A stretch of DNA of 43,151 nt from an uncultured Porphyromonadaceae bacterium (lineage in GTDB: Bacteria > Bacteroidota > Bacteroidia > Bacteroidales > Muribaculaceae). The stretch covers positions 1-43,151 of the forward strand of contig CAMWLS010000016.1 of NCBI GenBank assembly GCA_947175205.1. The letters run 5' to 3'. Numbering within the stretch: position 1 is the stretch's first letter; the number at the start of each line of letters is the position of its first letter. Positions 34,301 through 42,091 of the stretch are shown here, piece by piece. The notes below the pieces were generated by a model. It searched no databases and was not told where the DNA came from. It saw only the letters and a program-made list of their open reading frames with translations. A program made the translations under genes and the position numbers.

Positions 34301-34949
34301 GCATAAGATTGTTGAAGTCAAGGGCTATTTCTGTACCGTCAACAGCGTTGAAGTAACGCATGGGCAGGGGGTCAGTAAGCTCAAAACGGTGTATGCGTAT
34401 GCCGTATTCTGCCAGGTCATCAATGGTGAATGGCTTGGCATCGGGGTCAGAGGGGAATATGTCAAAGTTATTTACATCATCACTGTAAACCACTACGTTT
34501 ATTCCGGGCTTATAAAGGTTTACGTCCCCCAGTTCTATGGTTCCGGCCATGAGTTTGGGGAGGTTAAGCGAGCCCTGGAGGCTCTTCATGGTCAGGAGTG
34601 TGTCTGCATATTCAGGCAGCATGAAGCGCTCATCTTCAGAAAGTTTGCTGAAAGCAGTGGAGGTGAGGCAAATGTCGTCCATGGTAAGGCTCAGAAAGGG
34701 GAAAGAGCCCTGCAGACCCAGCTGTACTCTGCCCACGGTGAAATTACTGTTAATAAGGTAATCATTGGCGGCACGCTGCACCAGGGGTGTGAGTCTGTCA
34801 GGATGGAGCATGCGCACCGTGGCCAGGAGGACGGCGCATGTGAACAGGAACACGGTGAATGCTGTCCACGCGCACGCGCGTAATATTCTGCGCCACAGCG
34901 GAAGCCTGGCTCTGGAAGCGGTTATAGTGGGTCCGGACTGTGAAGTCAT
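31356..34949 (-). CDS. AsmA/TamB-like family envelope protein
   Basis: One N-terminal transmembrane helix (about residues 24-46) anchors a long periplasmic region, 1197 residues in total. It is rich in beta strands, with an AsmA N-terminal signature soon after the helix (TVGRVQLGLQGSFPFLSL). The C-terminal AsmA-like part contains LNMNFDYHIAVLKSPIPFKF and GINIKGNPEHHKIRLG, which I recognise from Bacteroidota AsmA-family proteins. AsmA-like proteins form bridge-like grooves thought to move phospholipids between the two membranes. It ends in a Lys/Pro-rich tail (PREPEKKKKSSHKP). It is 11 nt downstream of a DUF5715 gene and overlaps the HAD gene. Confidence 0.9.
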   Translation of the reverse strand: MTSQSGPTITASRARLPLWRRILRACAWTAFTVFLFTCAVLLATVRMLHPDRLTPLVQRAANDYLINSNFTVGRVQLGLQGSFPFLSLTMDDICLTSTAFSKLSEDERFMLPEYADTLLTMKSLQGSLNLPKLMAGTIELGDVNLYKPGINVVVYSDDVNNFDIFPSDPDAKPFTIDDLAEYGIRIHRFELTDPLPMRYFNAVDGTEIALDFNNLMLDGNGAPLYTFDMRGNISTPLMEGSPLEKIPFSVNGNIQWDIQHPRHLGLSDFKINIMGLLSGTINTTMTLAENLTLNTVNLSMDPISFSQVLAMVPEEVFEAFEIPRIETDGKLKLDVAFDRPYVIDVDTIPYATARAVIEPCSLSLEDTRLTDVSADVEITLRGNNLDAASVNIRGATMSGDATDLNLNGTLTHPVSDPHFKGHIEGTSDLEKLPPPIKKMLDGYVSGKLEGNVDVDGSPSMLTPDRIHKLKVTGEIEARGLYWLSADTVNMAYIHKARFHFGTADKFIHKESGIKADSLLTASITIDSINFLHGDVAVNATDLFMGVGTSNKRRGADTSRIIPLGATLKLERLTVIDIADSAGMVSKAISGYLVLQRNPSNRRLPLIKLNMDISQLSAGTRDTRLLLRDPHIDATMERLPLTERQKAISHTADSLKRIYPDIPRDSVYILALERHRRSHKRYPRVHPELVSGDNEIIDWGASRGFRRLLKEWEISGTLKASRAGMFSPYFPLRNRIKNFNVAFTNDSLVLKDIQYKAGHSDFLLSGRVTNMKRAFTSRSGRQPLRVHFDLLSDTVDVNQLAAATFAGNAYSQRKDKETFSITEGASEDELDEKIGRYVENAPDNSAPLLIPLNVDVEIKARASNILYSDIALHDFSGDLLIFDGALNLHNLRGSTELGDLTLSALYAAPDPTDLRFGFGMQVNDFNIERFLHLVPAIDSVMPLMRGFEGIIDADIAATVDLKPNMDFNMPTLHAVVRLEGNKLVFIDPETYRIIGKWLMFKDKNRNVIDHMSVQLMVQDDVLHVFPFIFDIDRYRLGVQGYNDLNMNFDYHIAVLKSPIPFKFGINIKGNPEHHKIRLGRSRFNEKNALAHTRIADTTRINLIDQIEKVFSRGVRNSRFNHLTLNTRPTAAAIDLETDSLTHADSLALIKEGLIPEPLPAATDTPREPEKKKKSSHKPAETSAVIFKETPLLREKPCT

Positions 34950-34960
34950 GATGCGATGAA

Positions 34961-35800
34961 TTAGTTATAAGCCTCAGGCTGAGCTTTATTATTATCAGTA
35001 CGTGGCCTGACTGTTATATGAAAACACGCCTGACGGCGTTCATGTTTAATGTAGCAGCGATTTTCTTTATGCAGGTCATCCAGAATTTCAGTCAGGAGGG
35101 CCTTGAGGTCAGCAAAGGTACGGACTGTGGTGATGCTGTCACAGGCAAATTTGCTGTAACTGATGTCAAAGGTGGTTCCGTGCACGTGTGCTGACTCAGC
35201 AGATGCGTTACGGTTTACGCGTCTGAGCCTTCTGACTCCATCACCTGTGCGCAGTATGCTGGTGACGCGTGGCCTGTAAGCGCCTCCACCGCGGGCTGCA
35301 AGGGAGTCAGTGAACCTGCGCCCTATCTCGTGCAGGAGCTCTGCGGCCTCCGGAACCAGATAAGGGTGAGAGTGTTTTAGGGGCTCCACGTAATAGTGGG
35401 GACAGGATGCTATGCGCACCAGCGGCCTGTCTATTTCCCATATGGCCGAGTCTGAGGTCAGGGCTCCGGTACCTAAGGCGTATGCAGCCTCAAGGTGCAT
35501 GCTGTTGGTGTCAGCAAAGTTCTTGGAGTAAGCGCCAACAAAGCGGGCCGGCAGACGCACTCCTCCTTCATCAGGAATGTCTTCCGGTTCCAGAATGAGG
35601 TCATATGGGTTTGAGGAGTAAACTATACTGTCATCAAGTATATCATCTAATGTGTGGGGCGCAAAGACTGATGCGCTGTCATAAATGGCGGCGTATCTGG
35701 TGTTTGGGGCCGGGGGGACAGGTGTATTACGGCTACGGGAGCAACTCAAGCCCAAAAGCATAACAGCCGGCAGCAGTATGATAAAATGGCGGAGATTCAT
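34961..35800 (-). CDS. DUF5715 lipoprotein, LAS/M15-type metallopeptidase-like
   Basis: A signal peptide with a probable lipobox (VMLLGLSC) opens the protein. The C-terminal half has the pattern SAHVHGTTFDISY, equivalent to the SxHxxG...D zinc motif of D-Ala-D-Ala-type LAS peptidases. It is followed by a second histidine in QACFHITV. An active peptidoglycan peptidase is therefore plausible, although the usual alanine before the Asp is replaced and the second His motif is only partial. I use the ATG at 35800; the frame opens one codon earlier with TTG. It is the first gene of the minus-strand run, behind the promoter at 35833-35864. Confidence 0.82.
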   Translation of the reverse strand: MNLRHFIILLPAVMLLGLSCSRSRNTPVPPAPNTRYAAIYDSASVFAPHTLDDILDDSIVYSSNPYDLILEPEDIPDEGGVRLPARFVGAYSKNFADTNSMHLEAAYALGTGALTSDSAIWEIDRPLVRIASCPHYYVEPLKHSHPYLVPEAAELLHEIGRRFTDSLAARGGGAYRPRVTSILRTGDGVRRLRRVNRNASAESAHVHGTTFDISYSKFACDSITTVRTFADLKALLTEILDDLHKENRCYIKHERRQACFHITVRPRTDNNKAQPEAYN

Positions 35801-35832
35801 CAACGTGTTTTTTCCTATGGCGGAATTCAGCG

Positions 35833-35864
35833 TAAAATTAGCAAAAAAACCTTATTTGAGCAAA
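35833..35864 (-). promoter_or_regulatory. probable promoter of the DUF5715-AsmA-HAD-aroB-kinase-menA run
   Basis: On the minus strand TTTG (35861-35864) and TAATTTTA (35833-35840) are 20 nt apart. This fits the Bacteroidota consensus except for the last base of the -7 box. It lies about 33 nt before the ATG at 35800, and I see no other good promoter until menA ends. Confidence 0.6.
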
Positions 35865-35915
35865 AGTTGTTTATATAGGTGAGTAAAATACACACTGATT
35901 TTATTTTTCAATGCT

Positions 35916-36899
35916 ATGATACACACTGCTGCTACCATCACCATACCACGTACTGAACAAGAGCGAAAAGAGAGTCTGACAAGGCTGTCCGGTAATCAGA
36001 CTGAACCTGTTTTCAGGCCGATAACGGATGCGGACCTGCCGGCAATAAACCAGATGCTGCAACATTCCAGCACACGTACCTGTGACTATACCATAGGCGG
36101 CATATTCATGTGGATTAAATATTTTGGGTATGAATACTGCGTCCTTAACGACACACTGTTTATCAAGGGGCGAAGTGAAAACAACAGAGAGCTCACGGCA
36201 TTCTCGCTCCCTATCGGGGCCATGCCCTTGGGCGAGGCCGTACGGCTGCTGCGCAATTATTGTGAGCGCCGCGGCATACCCCTGCTTTTCAGTGCCATCC
36301 CTGAAGATAAGGTTGATGCCCTGGCCGCTGAGACGGGTGGCAGGATAGAACCTCTGGAAGGATGGTCTGACTATCTGTATGACATAAAGGCCATGGCCAC
36401 CTTCAGCGGCAAGAAGCTGTCTAAGAAGCGTAACCACGTAAACCGTTTTATCCAGGATAATCCTGACTACATATTCCGCCCCCTCACCCCTGAACTGATT
36501 CCAGAATTACAGCTCTTCTGTGCCGGGCGTGACCTGGAAGATAAGGCTGACGCTGAAATGGCGGCCTATGAGCTGGACCAGTGCATGAAGGTGCTCCGCA
36601 ATTACAGCAGCTATCCTTTTGAAGGTGCGGTGTTATGTACTGGCTCGGGCGAGATATGCGCTTTTGCCATAGGGGAGGTGATAGGTGACACGCTCTATGT
36701 GCACATAGAGAAAATGAACCATGAGGTGGCAGGAGCAGGTGAGGCCATAGTTAATTTCTTTGCGGCATATATGCTGAATCGTCACCCGTCACTGCGTTTT
36801 GAGAACCGTGAGGAAGATATGGGTGATCCGGGTCTGAGATACGCCAAGGAAACTTACCGTCCCGTGGCGCTGCTGAACAAGTATAATGTCAGTTGCTGA
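35916..36899 (+). CDS. DUF2156 (phosphatidylglycerol lysyltransferase C-terminal-like) protein
   Basis: It is a GNAT-like fold protein of 327 residues without membrane segments. It carries the DUF2156 signatures: an N-terminal MWIKYFGYEYCVLNDTLFIK, the central KKLSKKRNHVNRF, and the C-terminal VNFFAAYMLNRHPSLRF with ENREEDMGDPGLRYAKE. The last corresponds to the conserved NxExDxGxxGLRxxK block of the MprF synthase domain. MprF transfers aminoacyl groups from tRNA to lipids, but many stand-alone DUF2156 proteins have no proven substrate. The flippase-like partner domain is encoded separately at 3942-4991. It is divergent from the DUF5715 gene. Confidence 0.88.
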   Translation: MIHTAATITIPRTEQERKESLTRLSGNQTEPVFRPITDADLPAINQMLQHSSTRTCDYTIGGIFMWIKYFGYEYCVLNDTLFIKGRSENNRELTAFSLPIGAMPLGEAVRLLRNYCERRGIPLLFSAIPEDKVDALAAETGGRIEPLEGWSDYLYDIKAMATFSGKKLSKKRNHVNRFIQDNPDYIFRPLTPELIPELQLFCAGRDLEDKADAEMAAYELDQCMKVLRNYSSYPFEGAVLCTGSGEICAFAIGEVIGDTLYVHIEKMNHEVAGAGEAIVNFFAAYMLNRHPSLRFENREEDMGDPGLRYAKETYRPVALLNKYNVSC

Positions 36900-36938
36900 G
36901 ACTTCCCTTCTCTTTTTGCGGCGCGCACTCACGGCGGA

Positions 36939-37385
36939 CTATGATTTCCCCCGTGCCTCTGCGGCCTTGAACTTATCAGGGCGCACGCGGCGGAGAACCT
37001 TGACAAACGTTTCCGGCAGCCGCACATTATAGAGGTCAAGGGCATCAGCAAAGAGTGGTGCTATCTGCTCATCAGTAAATCCGGCTATGCCGCAGCCTAT
37101 GCGCGTGACATAAAAAGTGTTCTGGTCCCATTCAGTGGCCAGCCTGAGAAAACGGTCAACATAGGGCTTGATTTCATCCACAGAGGAAAACATGGTGGGG
37201 ATGGCATAGGATTTTCCCTGAATGCCTTCTCCCTGCCCCATGACGGCGCCGAATTTCTCAACTGCCGTGCGCGCCGCCCCACTCATATGGAGGCCTTTCA
37301 GATTGCTCCCAAAGACAAAAATGTCATCTTCACCAAGCGCGGTGATATTCTCAGGAGTGTATTTTAGAGAGGGTTTATTTAACAT
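36939..37385 (-). CDS. A1S_2505-type phage-associated protein, macro-domain-like
   Basis: The 148 residues carry the hallmark segments IFVFGSNLKGLHMSGAA, GQGEGIQGKSYAIPT and VTRIGCGIAGFTDEQIAPLF. I know these from small proteins found in phages and scattered bacterial genomes, related to macro domains that bind or process ADP-ribose-type nucleotides. The biological role is unproven. It is convergent with the DUF2156 gene, and next to the AT-richer segment with a nuclease-gene remnant. This points to an acquired segment. Confidence 0.82.
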   Translation of the reverse strand: MLNKPSLKYTPENITALGEDDIFVFGSNLKGLHMSGAARTAVEKFGAVMGQGEGIQGKSYAIPTMFSSVDEIKPYVDRFLRLATEWDQNTFYVTRIGCGIAGFTDEQIAPLFADALDLYNVRLPETFVKVLRRVRPDKFKAAEARGKS

Positions 37386-37406
37386 CTACTTTAATGTTTA
37401 TGGTGA

Positions 37407-37574
37407 TTAAGGAAGATTACTGTCACGCTTGAATCCCATAAATTCTGCAACCGTTGGATTCTTGATATATTCCAAGGGGTCCGAGTCATTAAACGGTGCT
37501 TTAGTTGTCGGAAGCACTTTTTTGGGATGTTTTCTTTGTTCTGCAAGTCTGCGTTCGTAATAATAATCTGGCAT
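37407..37574 (-). pseudogene. remnant of a DUF1016 (YhcG-like, PDDEXK) nuclease gene
   Basis: A 55-codon minus-strand stretch reads MPDYYYERRLAEQR, continues DPLEYIKNPTVAEFMGFKRD and stops after NLP. The segment IKNPTVAEFMGF resembles the junction between the N-terminal domain and the PDDEXK catalytic domain of DUF1016 proteins. In those, the sequence continues for about 150 more residues. Here it ends in a stop codon and both domains are missing. A different frame is open over 37391-37654, consistent with decay. The rest of the 37386-37753 gap is AT-rich and holds nothing else I can support. Confidence 0.42.
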
Positions 37575-37753
37575 ATATCGGAAACAAATTCTTTAGGTAG
37601 ATGTATTATTGCCTTTTCCATTACCCATGTTGTTGCTTTGTGTTTGAGTTCCAAATTTAAGAAATATAATTGTGAAAAGAACCATAAAGCAATCTTAAAG
37701 GTTATAAAATAAAGGCGGACTTAATTTATGCCTTATCATTCCATCTCCATTAC

Positions 37754-38995
37754 ATGAGAAAGTCCATCATCATATTATTAGGCGCTGTTCTTGGCATCTC
37801 AATTAGTGCGAGTGCCGTAGAGGATACAGTGGCTGTTTATTTTCATCAGTCAAAAATAAATTTTGATTCAGAATATTATAATAATCAAAAGCGTCTGGAC
37901 AGTGTTCTGACGCAGATGCAGGACATGCGCGGCCAAGACGGCCGGCGCAGGATTCGTGCCATATCCGTCTCAGGTACGGCTTCTCCGGAGGGTTCTTTGG
38001 AATTTAACCGTTACCTTTCAGAGCGGAGAGCGCAGGTGATTCTGGATAAATTCAGGACTCAGATTTCTGTAAGTGACAGTGTACGCCCTCAGATAGTGTA
38101 TCTGGGACGTGACTGGCAGGGGCTGATGAACAGTGTAGCCGGTGACAGCCTGCTGCCTTACCGGACGGATGTAATAAATATTATTGGGGAGGCGGTCAAC
38201 GGCGGAGAGGATAACAGTGTGCTCAGAGAGTTGAAGAGGCTTCACGGTGGGGTTCCATATGGCTATATGTACAGACGCTATTTCCCTGTGTTGCGCGTGT
38301 CACGCCTGACGGTGGAATATGCCCCTGAGTTTACTCCGGTGCCCGCTGTAAATTATAATATCTCAGGGGCGACCTGCGTGGTACCCGGTACCCCTGAGTC
38401 AGTGGACCGTCCCGGCGATGTACGCAGATGTAAGCCTTTTTATATGGGTCTGAAGACTAATATGCTGTACGATGCACTGTTGCTGCCCAACATAGGCGCT
38501 GAGTTTTATGTGGGAAAAGGCTGGAGTGTTACCGCTGACTGGCTGTACGGCTGGTGGGATAATGACAGGACGCATTATTACTGGCGCGCATACGGCGGTA
38601 ATGTGGGCGTGCGCAAGTGGCTGGGAAAACGCGCGGCTGAAAAACCTCTTACCGGTCACCATATAGGCATTTTCGGGGGCATAGTGACCTATGACTTTGA
38701 GCTGGGAGGCACCGGCTATATGGGCGGTATACCCGGTGGTACTCTCTGGGACCGCTGTAATTATATGGGTGGCATAGAATACGGTTATTCTCTGCCGGTG
38801 GCAAGACGTCTGAATATAGATTTCAGCATAGGCGTGGGTTACCTGGGAGGCAAGTATTACAAGTATGTTCCCAAAGACGGTTTCTATGAGTGGCGCTCCA
38901 CGCATAAACTGAACTGGGTGGGCCCTATAAAGGCTGAGGTGGCGCTGGTGTGGCTCATTGGCTGTGACAATTATAACAGGGGAGGCCGCAGATGA
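37754..38995 (+). CDS. DUF3575 outer-membrane protein with OmpA-like N-terminal part
   Basis: After a signal peptide (about residues 1-21) comes an OmpA-like region. It has VYFHQSKINFDSEYYNN, then ISVSGTASPEGSLEFNRYLS and ERRAQVILDKF, the classical peptidoglycan-binding pattern. The C-terminal half (from about residue 230, KTNMLYDALLLPNIGAEF) is the DUF3575 beta-barrel-like domain. In Bacteroidales this gene type commonly precedes fimbrial anchor and fimbrillin genes and is thought to help assembly. Its stop overlaps the start of the next gene (ATGA). I found no convincing promoter in the AT-rich upstream gap. Confidence 0.9.
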   Translation: MRKSIIILLGAVLGISISASAVEDTVAVYFHQSKINFDSEYYNNQKRLDSVLTQMQDMRGQDGRRRIRAISVSGTASPEGSLEFNRYLSERRAQVILDKFRTQISVSDSVRPQIVYLGRDWQGLMNSVAGDSLLPYRTDVINIIGEAVNGGEDNSVLRELKRLHGGVPYGYMYRRYFPVLRVSRLTVEYAPEFTPVPAVNYNISGATCVVPGTPESVDRPGDVRRCKPFYMGLKTNMLYDALLLPNIGAEFYVGKGWSVTADWLYGWWDNDRTHYYWRAYGGNVGVRKWLGKRAAEKPLTGHHIGIFGGIVTYDFELGGTGYMGGIPGGTLWDRCNYMGGIEYGYSLPVARRLNIDFSIGVGYLGGKYYKYVPKDGFYEWRSTHKLNWVGPIKAEVALVWLIGCDNYNRGGRR

Positions 38996-39945
38996 AAAAG
39001 CTAAGAAATATTTTAGGATGTGTGTTGCTGCTGACTCTTACGGCATGTCACCACAAGGATTTATATATGCCCGGGGGTGCGGTATCGCGTCTTGAGGTGG
39101 TTTTTGACTGGCGGTATGCCCCGGAGGCTGACGCCGCGTCCATGGCTCTGTATATGTATGAGCAGGATGGAACGGCCCCGCTACGTTTTATATTCAGTAA
39201 CCCTAACGGCGGTGAGATAAAGGCTCCTATGGGATGTCACCACCTGATTTTCCTGAACTCTGATAATACTTACTGGCTTAAGATGCGTGGGAATGAAAAT
39301 GTGGAGACCATGGAGGTCTATACCGGAGATGCCGGTGAAATGTCAGCTCAGAACCTGGAGTCAGCTTCAGTACCGCGTGTGCGTGGCACGGAGGATGAGC
39401 GTCTGGCTACAACCCCCGGAATGCTGTGGGGTGGCCGCGCCAATGATGTGAGGATAACGCCGCACACCGGAACCAGTACCATAACTCTTTATCCGCGTGA
39501 GGTGGTGTGCCATTATACTGTGGATGTCCTGGATGTGGAGAACCTTGATGGTGTGGGCGGCTCTGTCATAGACGCTACACTGTCAGGTATGGCAGAGGGT
39601 TACAGCTACGGAAAGGAGACGGCCACTGATGTGCCGGTTACCATGACATTTGAGCTGGAAGCAAATGAGGCTCAGAGGCAGCTTCACGGGGAGTTTCTGA
39701 CTTTTGGGGAGTGTGTACGCACCACCGTGCCTCATTACCTGACGGTGTACCTGATTATGTCAGACGGCAGCCGTTGGTGGTACAGCTATGATGTCACAGA
39801 CCAGGTGTCAACGGCGCCGGATCCGCGCCATGTGCATATAGTGGTCAGGGGCTTGCCTCTGCCTGAACCTCCCTCAGATGGCGAGGCCGGCCTTGTACCT
39901 AATGTTAATGACTGGCAGACAGTGACCATTGGGCTGCAAATGTGA
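38992..39945 (+). CDS. DUF5119 lipoprotein, probable fimbrial anchor/assembly subunit
   Basis: It has a signal peptide with a lipobox (LLTLTAC) and the typical following segment HHKDLYMP. The body of 317 residues is beta-rich. It has the DUF5119 features VSRLEVVFDWRYAPEA, TPGMLWGG and a final strand VNDWQTVTIGLQ. In type V pili the corresponding FimB/Mfa2-like lipoprotein anchors the pilus and limits its length. DUF5119 is inferred to play this part here from its place between DUF3575 and the fimbrillin. It is coupled to the upstream gene by a 4-nt overlap. Confidence 0.85.
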   Translation: MKKLRNILGCVLLLTLTACHHKDLYMPGGAVSRLEVVFDWRYAPEADAASMALYMYEQDGTAPLRFIFSNPNGGEIKAPMGCHHLIFLNSDNTYWLKMRGNENVETMEVYTGDAGEMSAQNLESASVPRVRGTEDERLATTPGMLWGGRANDVRITPHTGTSTITLYPREVVCHYTVDVLDVENLDGVGGSVIDATLSGMAEGYSYGKETATDVPVTMTFELEANEAQRQLHGEFLTFGECVRTTVPHYLTVYLIMSDGSRWWYSYDVTDQVSTAPDPRHVHIVVRGLPLPEPPSDGEAGLVPNVNDWQTVTIGLQM

Positions 39946-40067
39946 TTTCTCTGACAACCAAAAAAGCATTCAAACTGTTATAAAGTTATAAGAAAATCAA
40001 AAGAGTGGCACAGTCTTCAATGTAATATGCTGCTGAATAAATGGAATATATTAAACACAAAGATATT

Positions 40068-41162
40068 ATGAAAAAGACACCGTTATTAGTAATTGCCGTT
40101 TCAGCGCTGGCACTGGCATCGTGTTCAGATGAGGAAACGCTGGGAGTAAAATCCTTCTCAGATAATGAAGGCATAACTTTCAGATCAGGTATGGCTTCAC
40201 GTGCCACCGAGACCACGAACGCAAATCTGAGTTCCATCTATGTAACCGCCTTTGACGGTACCACTCCTTACTTTGAGAATGTAAATTATGTTAAGGGAGA
40301 GGACTCATATTTTACATCACCAGAAAAGTATGCGTGGCTGGAGAAAGACCGTACGCTTCAGTTCTTTGCTTACTCACCCTCAATGGATGAGCTGGGAGCT
40401 GACATAACCGCTGCCACAGGAAAGGCCGGTCTGACCCTTGAAAATTTCTCAGTACCTGAGGATATTGCGGATCAGGTGGATTTCATTACCGCCAATGCTT
40501 CCGGCTCGCGAAGCGCTAATGAGAGTACCGGTGTTGAGCTGACTTTTGACCACCGTCTGTCACAGATTGAGTTACAGGCCAAGTCAGATAACAAGACTTA
40601 TACATACAAGGTTGTGGGTATGCGTATAGGTCGTCCTCAGTATATGGGTTCATTTGACTTTACCACCAATGAGTGGACTCTGGATGACTGGCATGACACT
40701 TACGTATACGAGAGCAGATGTGATGAGGTTACTCTGACCTCTACTCCTCAGTCCATCATGGGCCCGTCAGGAAACGCAATGCTTCTGCCTCAGAAGCTTA
40801 CCCCGTGGCAACCGCTTAATGACCCGGATAATGTGGCCAGAGAAGCTTATCTGAGTGTGCTGGTACGTATCACACGTACTGATAACGGCTATCAGATGTA
40901 TCCCTTCACAGGCGATACTCAGAAGGATGAGTCAGGCAATCTGCGTCAGTATGCATGGGCTTCAATTCCTCTGTCAGGAACTTGGGAGCAGGGCAAGAAA
41001 TATGTTTATATCCTGGACTTCACTGACGGTGCCGGTACTGTTGACCCGGATGATCCCACTCCCGGCGAACCTGTGCTTGGCGGTGAGATAAAGTTTAAGG
41101 TAACTGTAAATGACTGGGTTGATACCCCCAATCCCACTCCGATGACTCCTACTGTTAAGTAA
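40068..41162 (+). CDS. fimbrillin family lipoprotein (major pilin-like)
   Basis: It is predicted to be the structural subunit of a type V-like pilus. The ATG at 40068 gives a signal peptide (MKKTPLLVIAVSALALAS) with a lipobox Cys. The mature part starts with an Arg-containing segment (GMASRATETTN) of the kind cleaved by Arg-specific proteases in Porphyromonas, which would free the donor-strand groove. The fimbrillin signatures DQVDFITANA and LTFDHRLSQIELQA are present, as is a C-terminal strand FKVTVNDWVD. An in-frame ATG at 40041 would add nine residues before the signal peptide and is less likely. A 122-nt gap separates it from the anchor gene; a terminator follows. Confidence 0.9.
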   Translation: MKKTPLLVIAVSALALASCSDEETLGVKSFSDNEGITFRSGMASRATETTNANLSSIYVTAFDGTTPYFENVNYVKGEDSYFTSPEKYAWLEKDRTLQFFAYSPSMDELGADITAATGKAGLTLENFSVPEDIADQVDFITANASGSRSANESTGVELTFDHRLSQIELQAKSDNKTYTYKVVGMRIGRPQYMGSFDFTTNEWTLDDWHDTYVYESRCDEVTLTSTPQSIMGPSGNAMLLPQKLTPWQPLNDPDNVAREAYLSVLVRITRTDNGYQMYPFTGDTQKDESGNLRQYAWASIPLSGTWEQGKKYVYILDFTDGAGTVDPDDPTPGEPVLGGEIKFKVTVNDWVDTPNPTPMTPTVK

Positions 41163-41180
41163 TACCCTGACATATATTCA

Positions 41181-41224
41181 GCGCTCCCCGGTTACGGTTT
41201 AAACAGACTGTTTCCGGGGAGCGC
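41181..41224. terminator. bidirectional hairpin between fimbrillin and glycosyltransferase genes
   Basis: A perfect 11-bp stem (GCGCTCCCCGG at 41181-41191 with CCGGGGAGCGC at 41214-41224) surrounds a loop that contains a smaller AAAC/GTTT stem. It lies between convergent genes and can serve both strands. No T tract is adjacent. Confidence 0.7.
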
Positions 41225-41275
41225 CGGTTAATACCTAATTTTACAAACAATGTAATTGCCGGGGCGCAATATTAT

Positions 41276-42091
41276 TTACCATAGGTACTCTTTCCCGCGG
41301 CGGAAGAGTCTCGGGGTTCTTAGGGCACCGGAAATGAGCAGCGGGAGCGCCCGGAAGAAATTGGCCCTTTTGGAGCGGTGAAGGCGTAAGGCCTTGAGTG
41401 GCAGGCGCAGTACGGCAGTCCATGGGTTGTATAGGGCAATAATGCATCCGGCAGCCCTAATGTTGGCGTCCGTGGGGTGTGCTTTGGAGCCGGTTGACGG
41501 GTGGTCGTGAACGCAGAGGGTAAGAGGAAAGAAGCGGCAGTGAAGGCCACGCTTTATGGCGGTGAGGAGGAAAGCTTCATCTTCGCCTCCGTGAAGTGAG
41601 GGAGAGGCCAGTCCCAACTCAGGATGAAAGCGCAGGGCACCGGCGGTCTTGCGGCGGATGGCCATCTCATAGGTGCTGACGCTGTAGTTGCGGGGCAGGT
41701 GGCTTTTTAGTTTTACGCTCTCCCGGGGGTAGGCTGTCTTACAGTCGTTTATGGATCTGAATGTAGCAAGGTCCACTTCAGGATGTTCCTCAAAGGTGGA
41801 AATTACATTTAAGAGGGCCTCAGGAGTGTATTTGAGGTCATCATCTGCAATGAGGATGATATCCGCAGTACAGAGCTCAAGGGAGTTGTTGCGGTTCAGG
41901 GACTGCCCGGTGGTGTCAAATCTGTGTATGAATATGTCCGGTCGGTGAGCCAGTGAATCGGGTACAGGCGTATTTTCATGGTTTTGCCATGATACTATGT
42001 AGCTGACGCCGGGGACCTGAGGAAGATTCTGGGAGGCAACGCGCCGGATGCCGCCGGGGCCGTGTGTGATGAGTGCAAGGTTCAGATTCAT
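41276..42091 (-). CDS. family 2 glycosyltransferase
   Basis: A GT-A fold is indicated by the N-terminal LNLALITHGPGG strand and the metal/nucleotide-sugar motif ILIADDDLKYTPEAL. A later acidic motif, GGEDEAFLLTAIKRG, resembles the ED(x)DL acceptor-site signature. There are no membrane helices, so it is a cytosolic or peripheral enzyme. The donor and acceptor are unknown. The frame is open to 42169, but the ATG at 42091 (MNLNLALITH) gives the usual beginning and 271 residues. It stands alone, not in a polysaccharide cluster. Confidence 0.85.
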   Translation of the reverse strand: MNLNLALITHGPGGIRRVASQNLPQVPGVSYIVSWQNHENTPVPDSLAHRPDIFIHRFDTTGQSLNRNNSLELCTADIILIADDDLKYTPEALLNVISTFEEHPEVDLATFRSINDCKTAYPRESVKLKSHLPRNYSVSTYEMAIRRKTAGALRFHPELGLASPSLHGGEDEAFLLTAIKRGLHCRFFPLTLCVHDHPSTGSKAHPTDANIRAAGCIIALYNPWTAVLRLPLKALRLHRSKRANFFRALPLLISGALRTPRLFRRGKEYLW

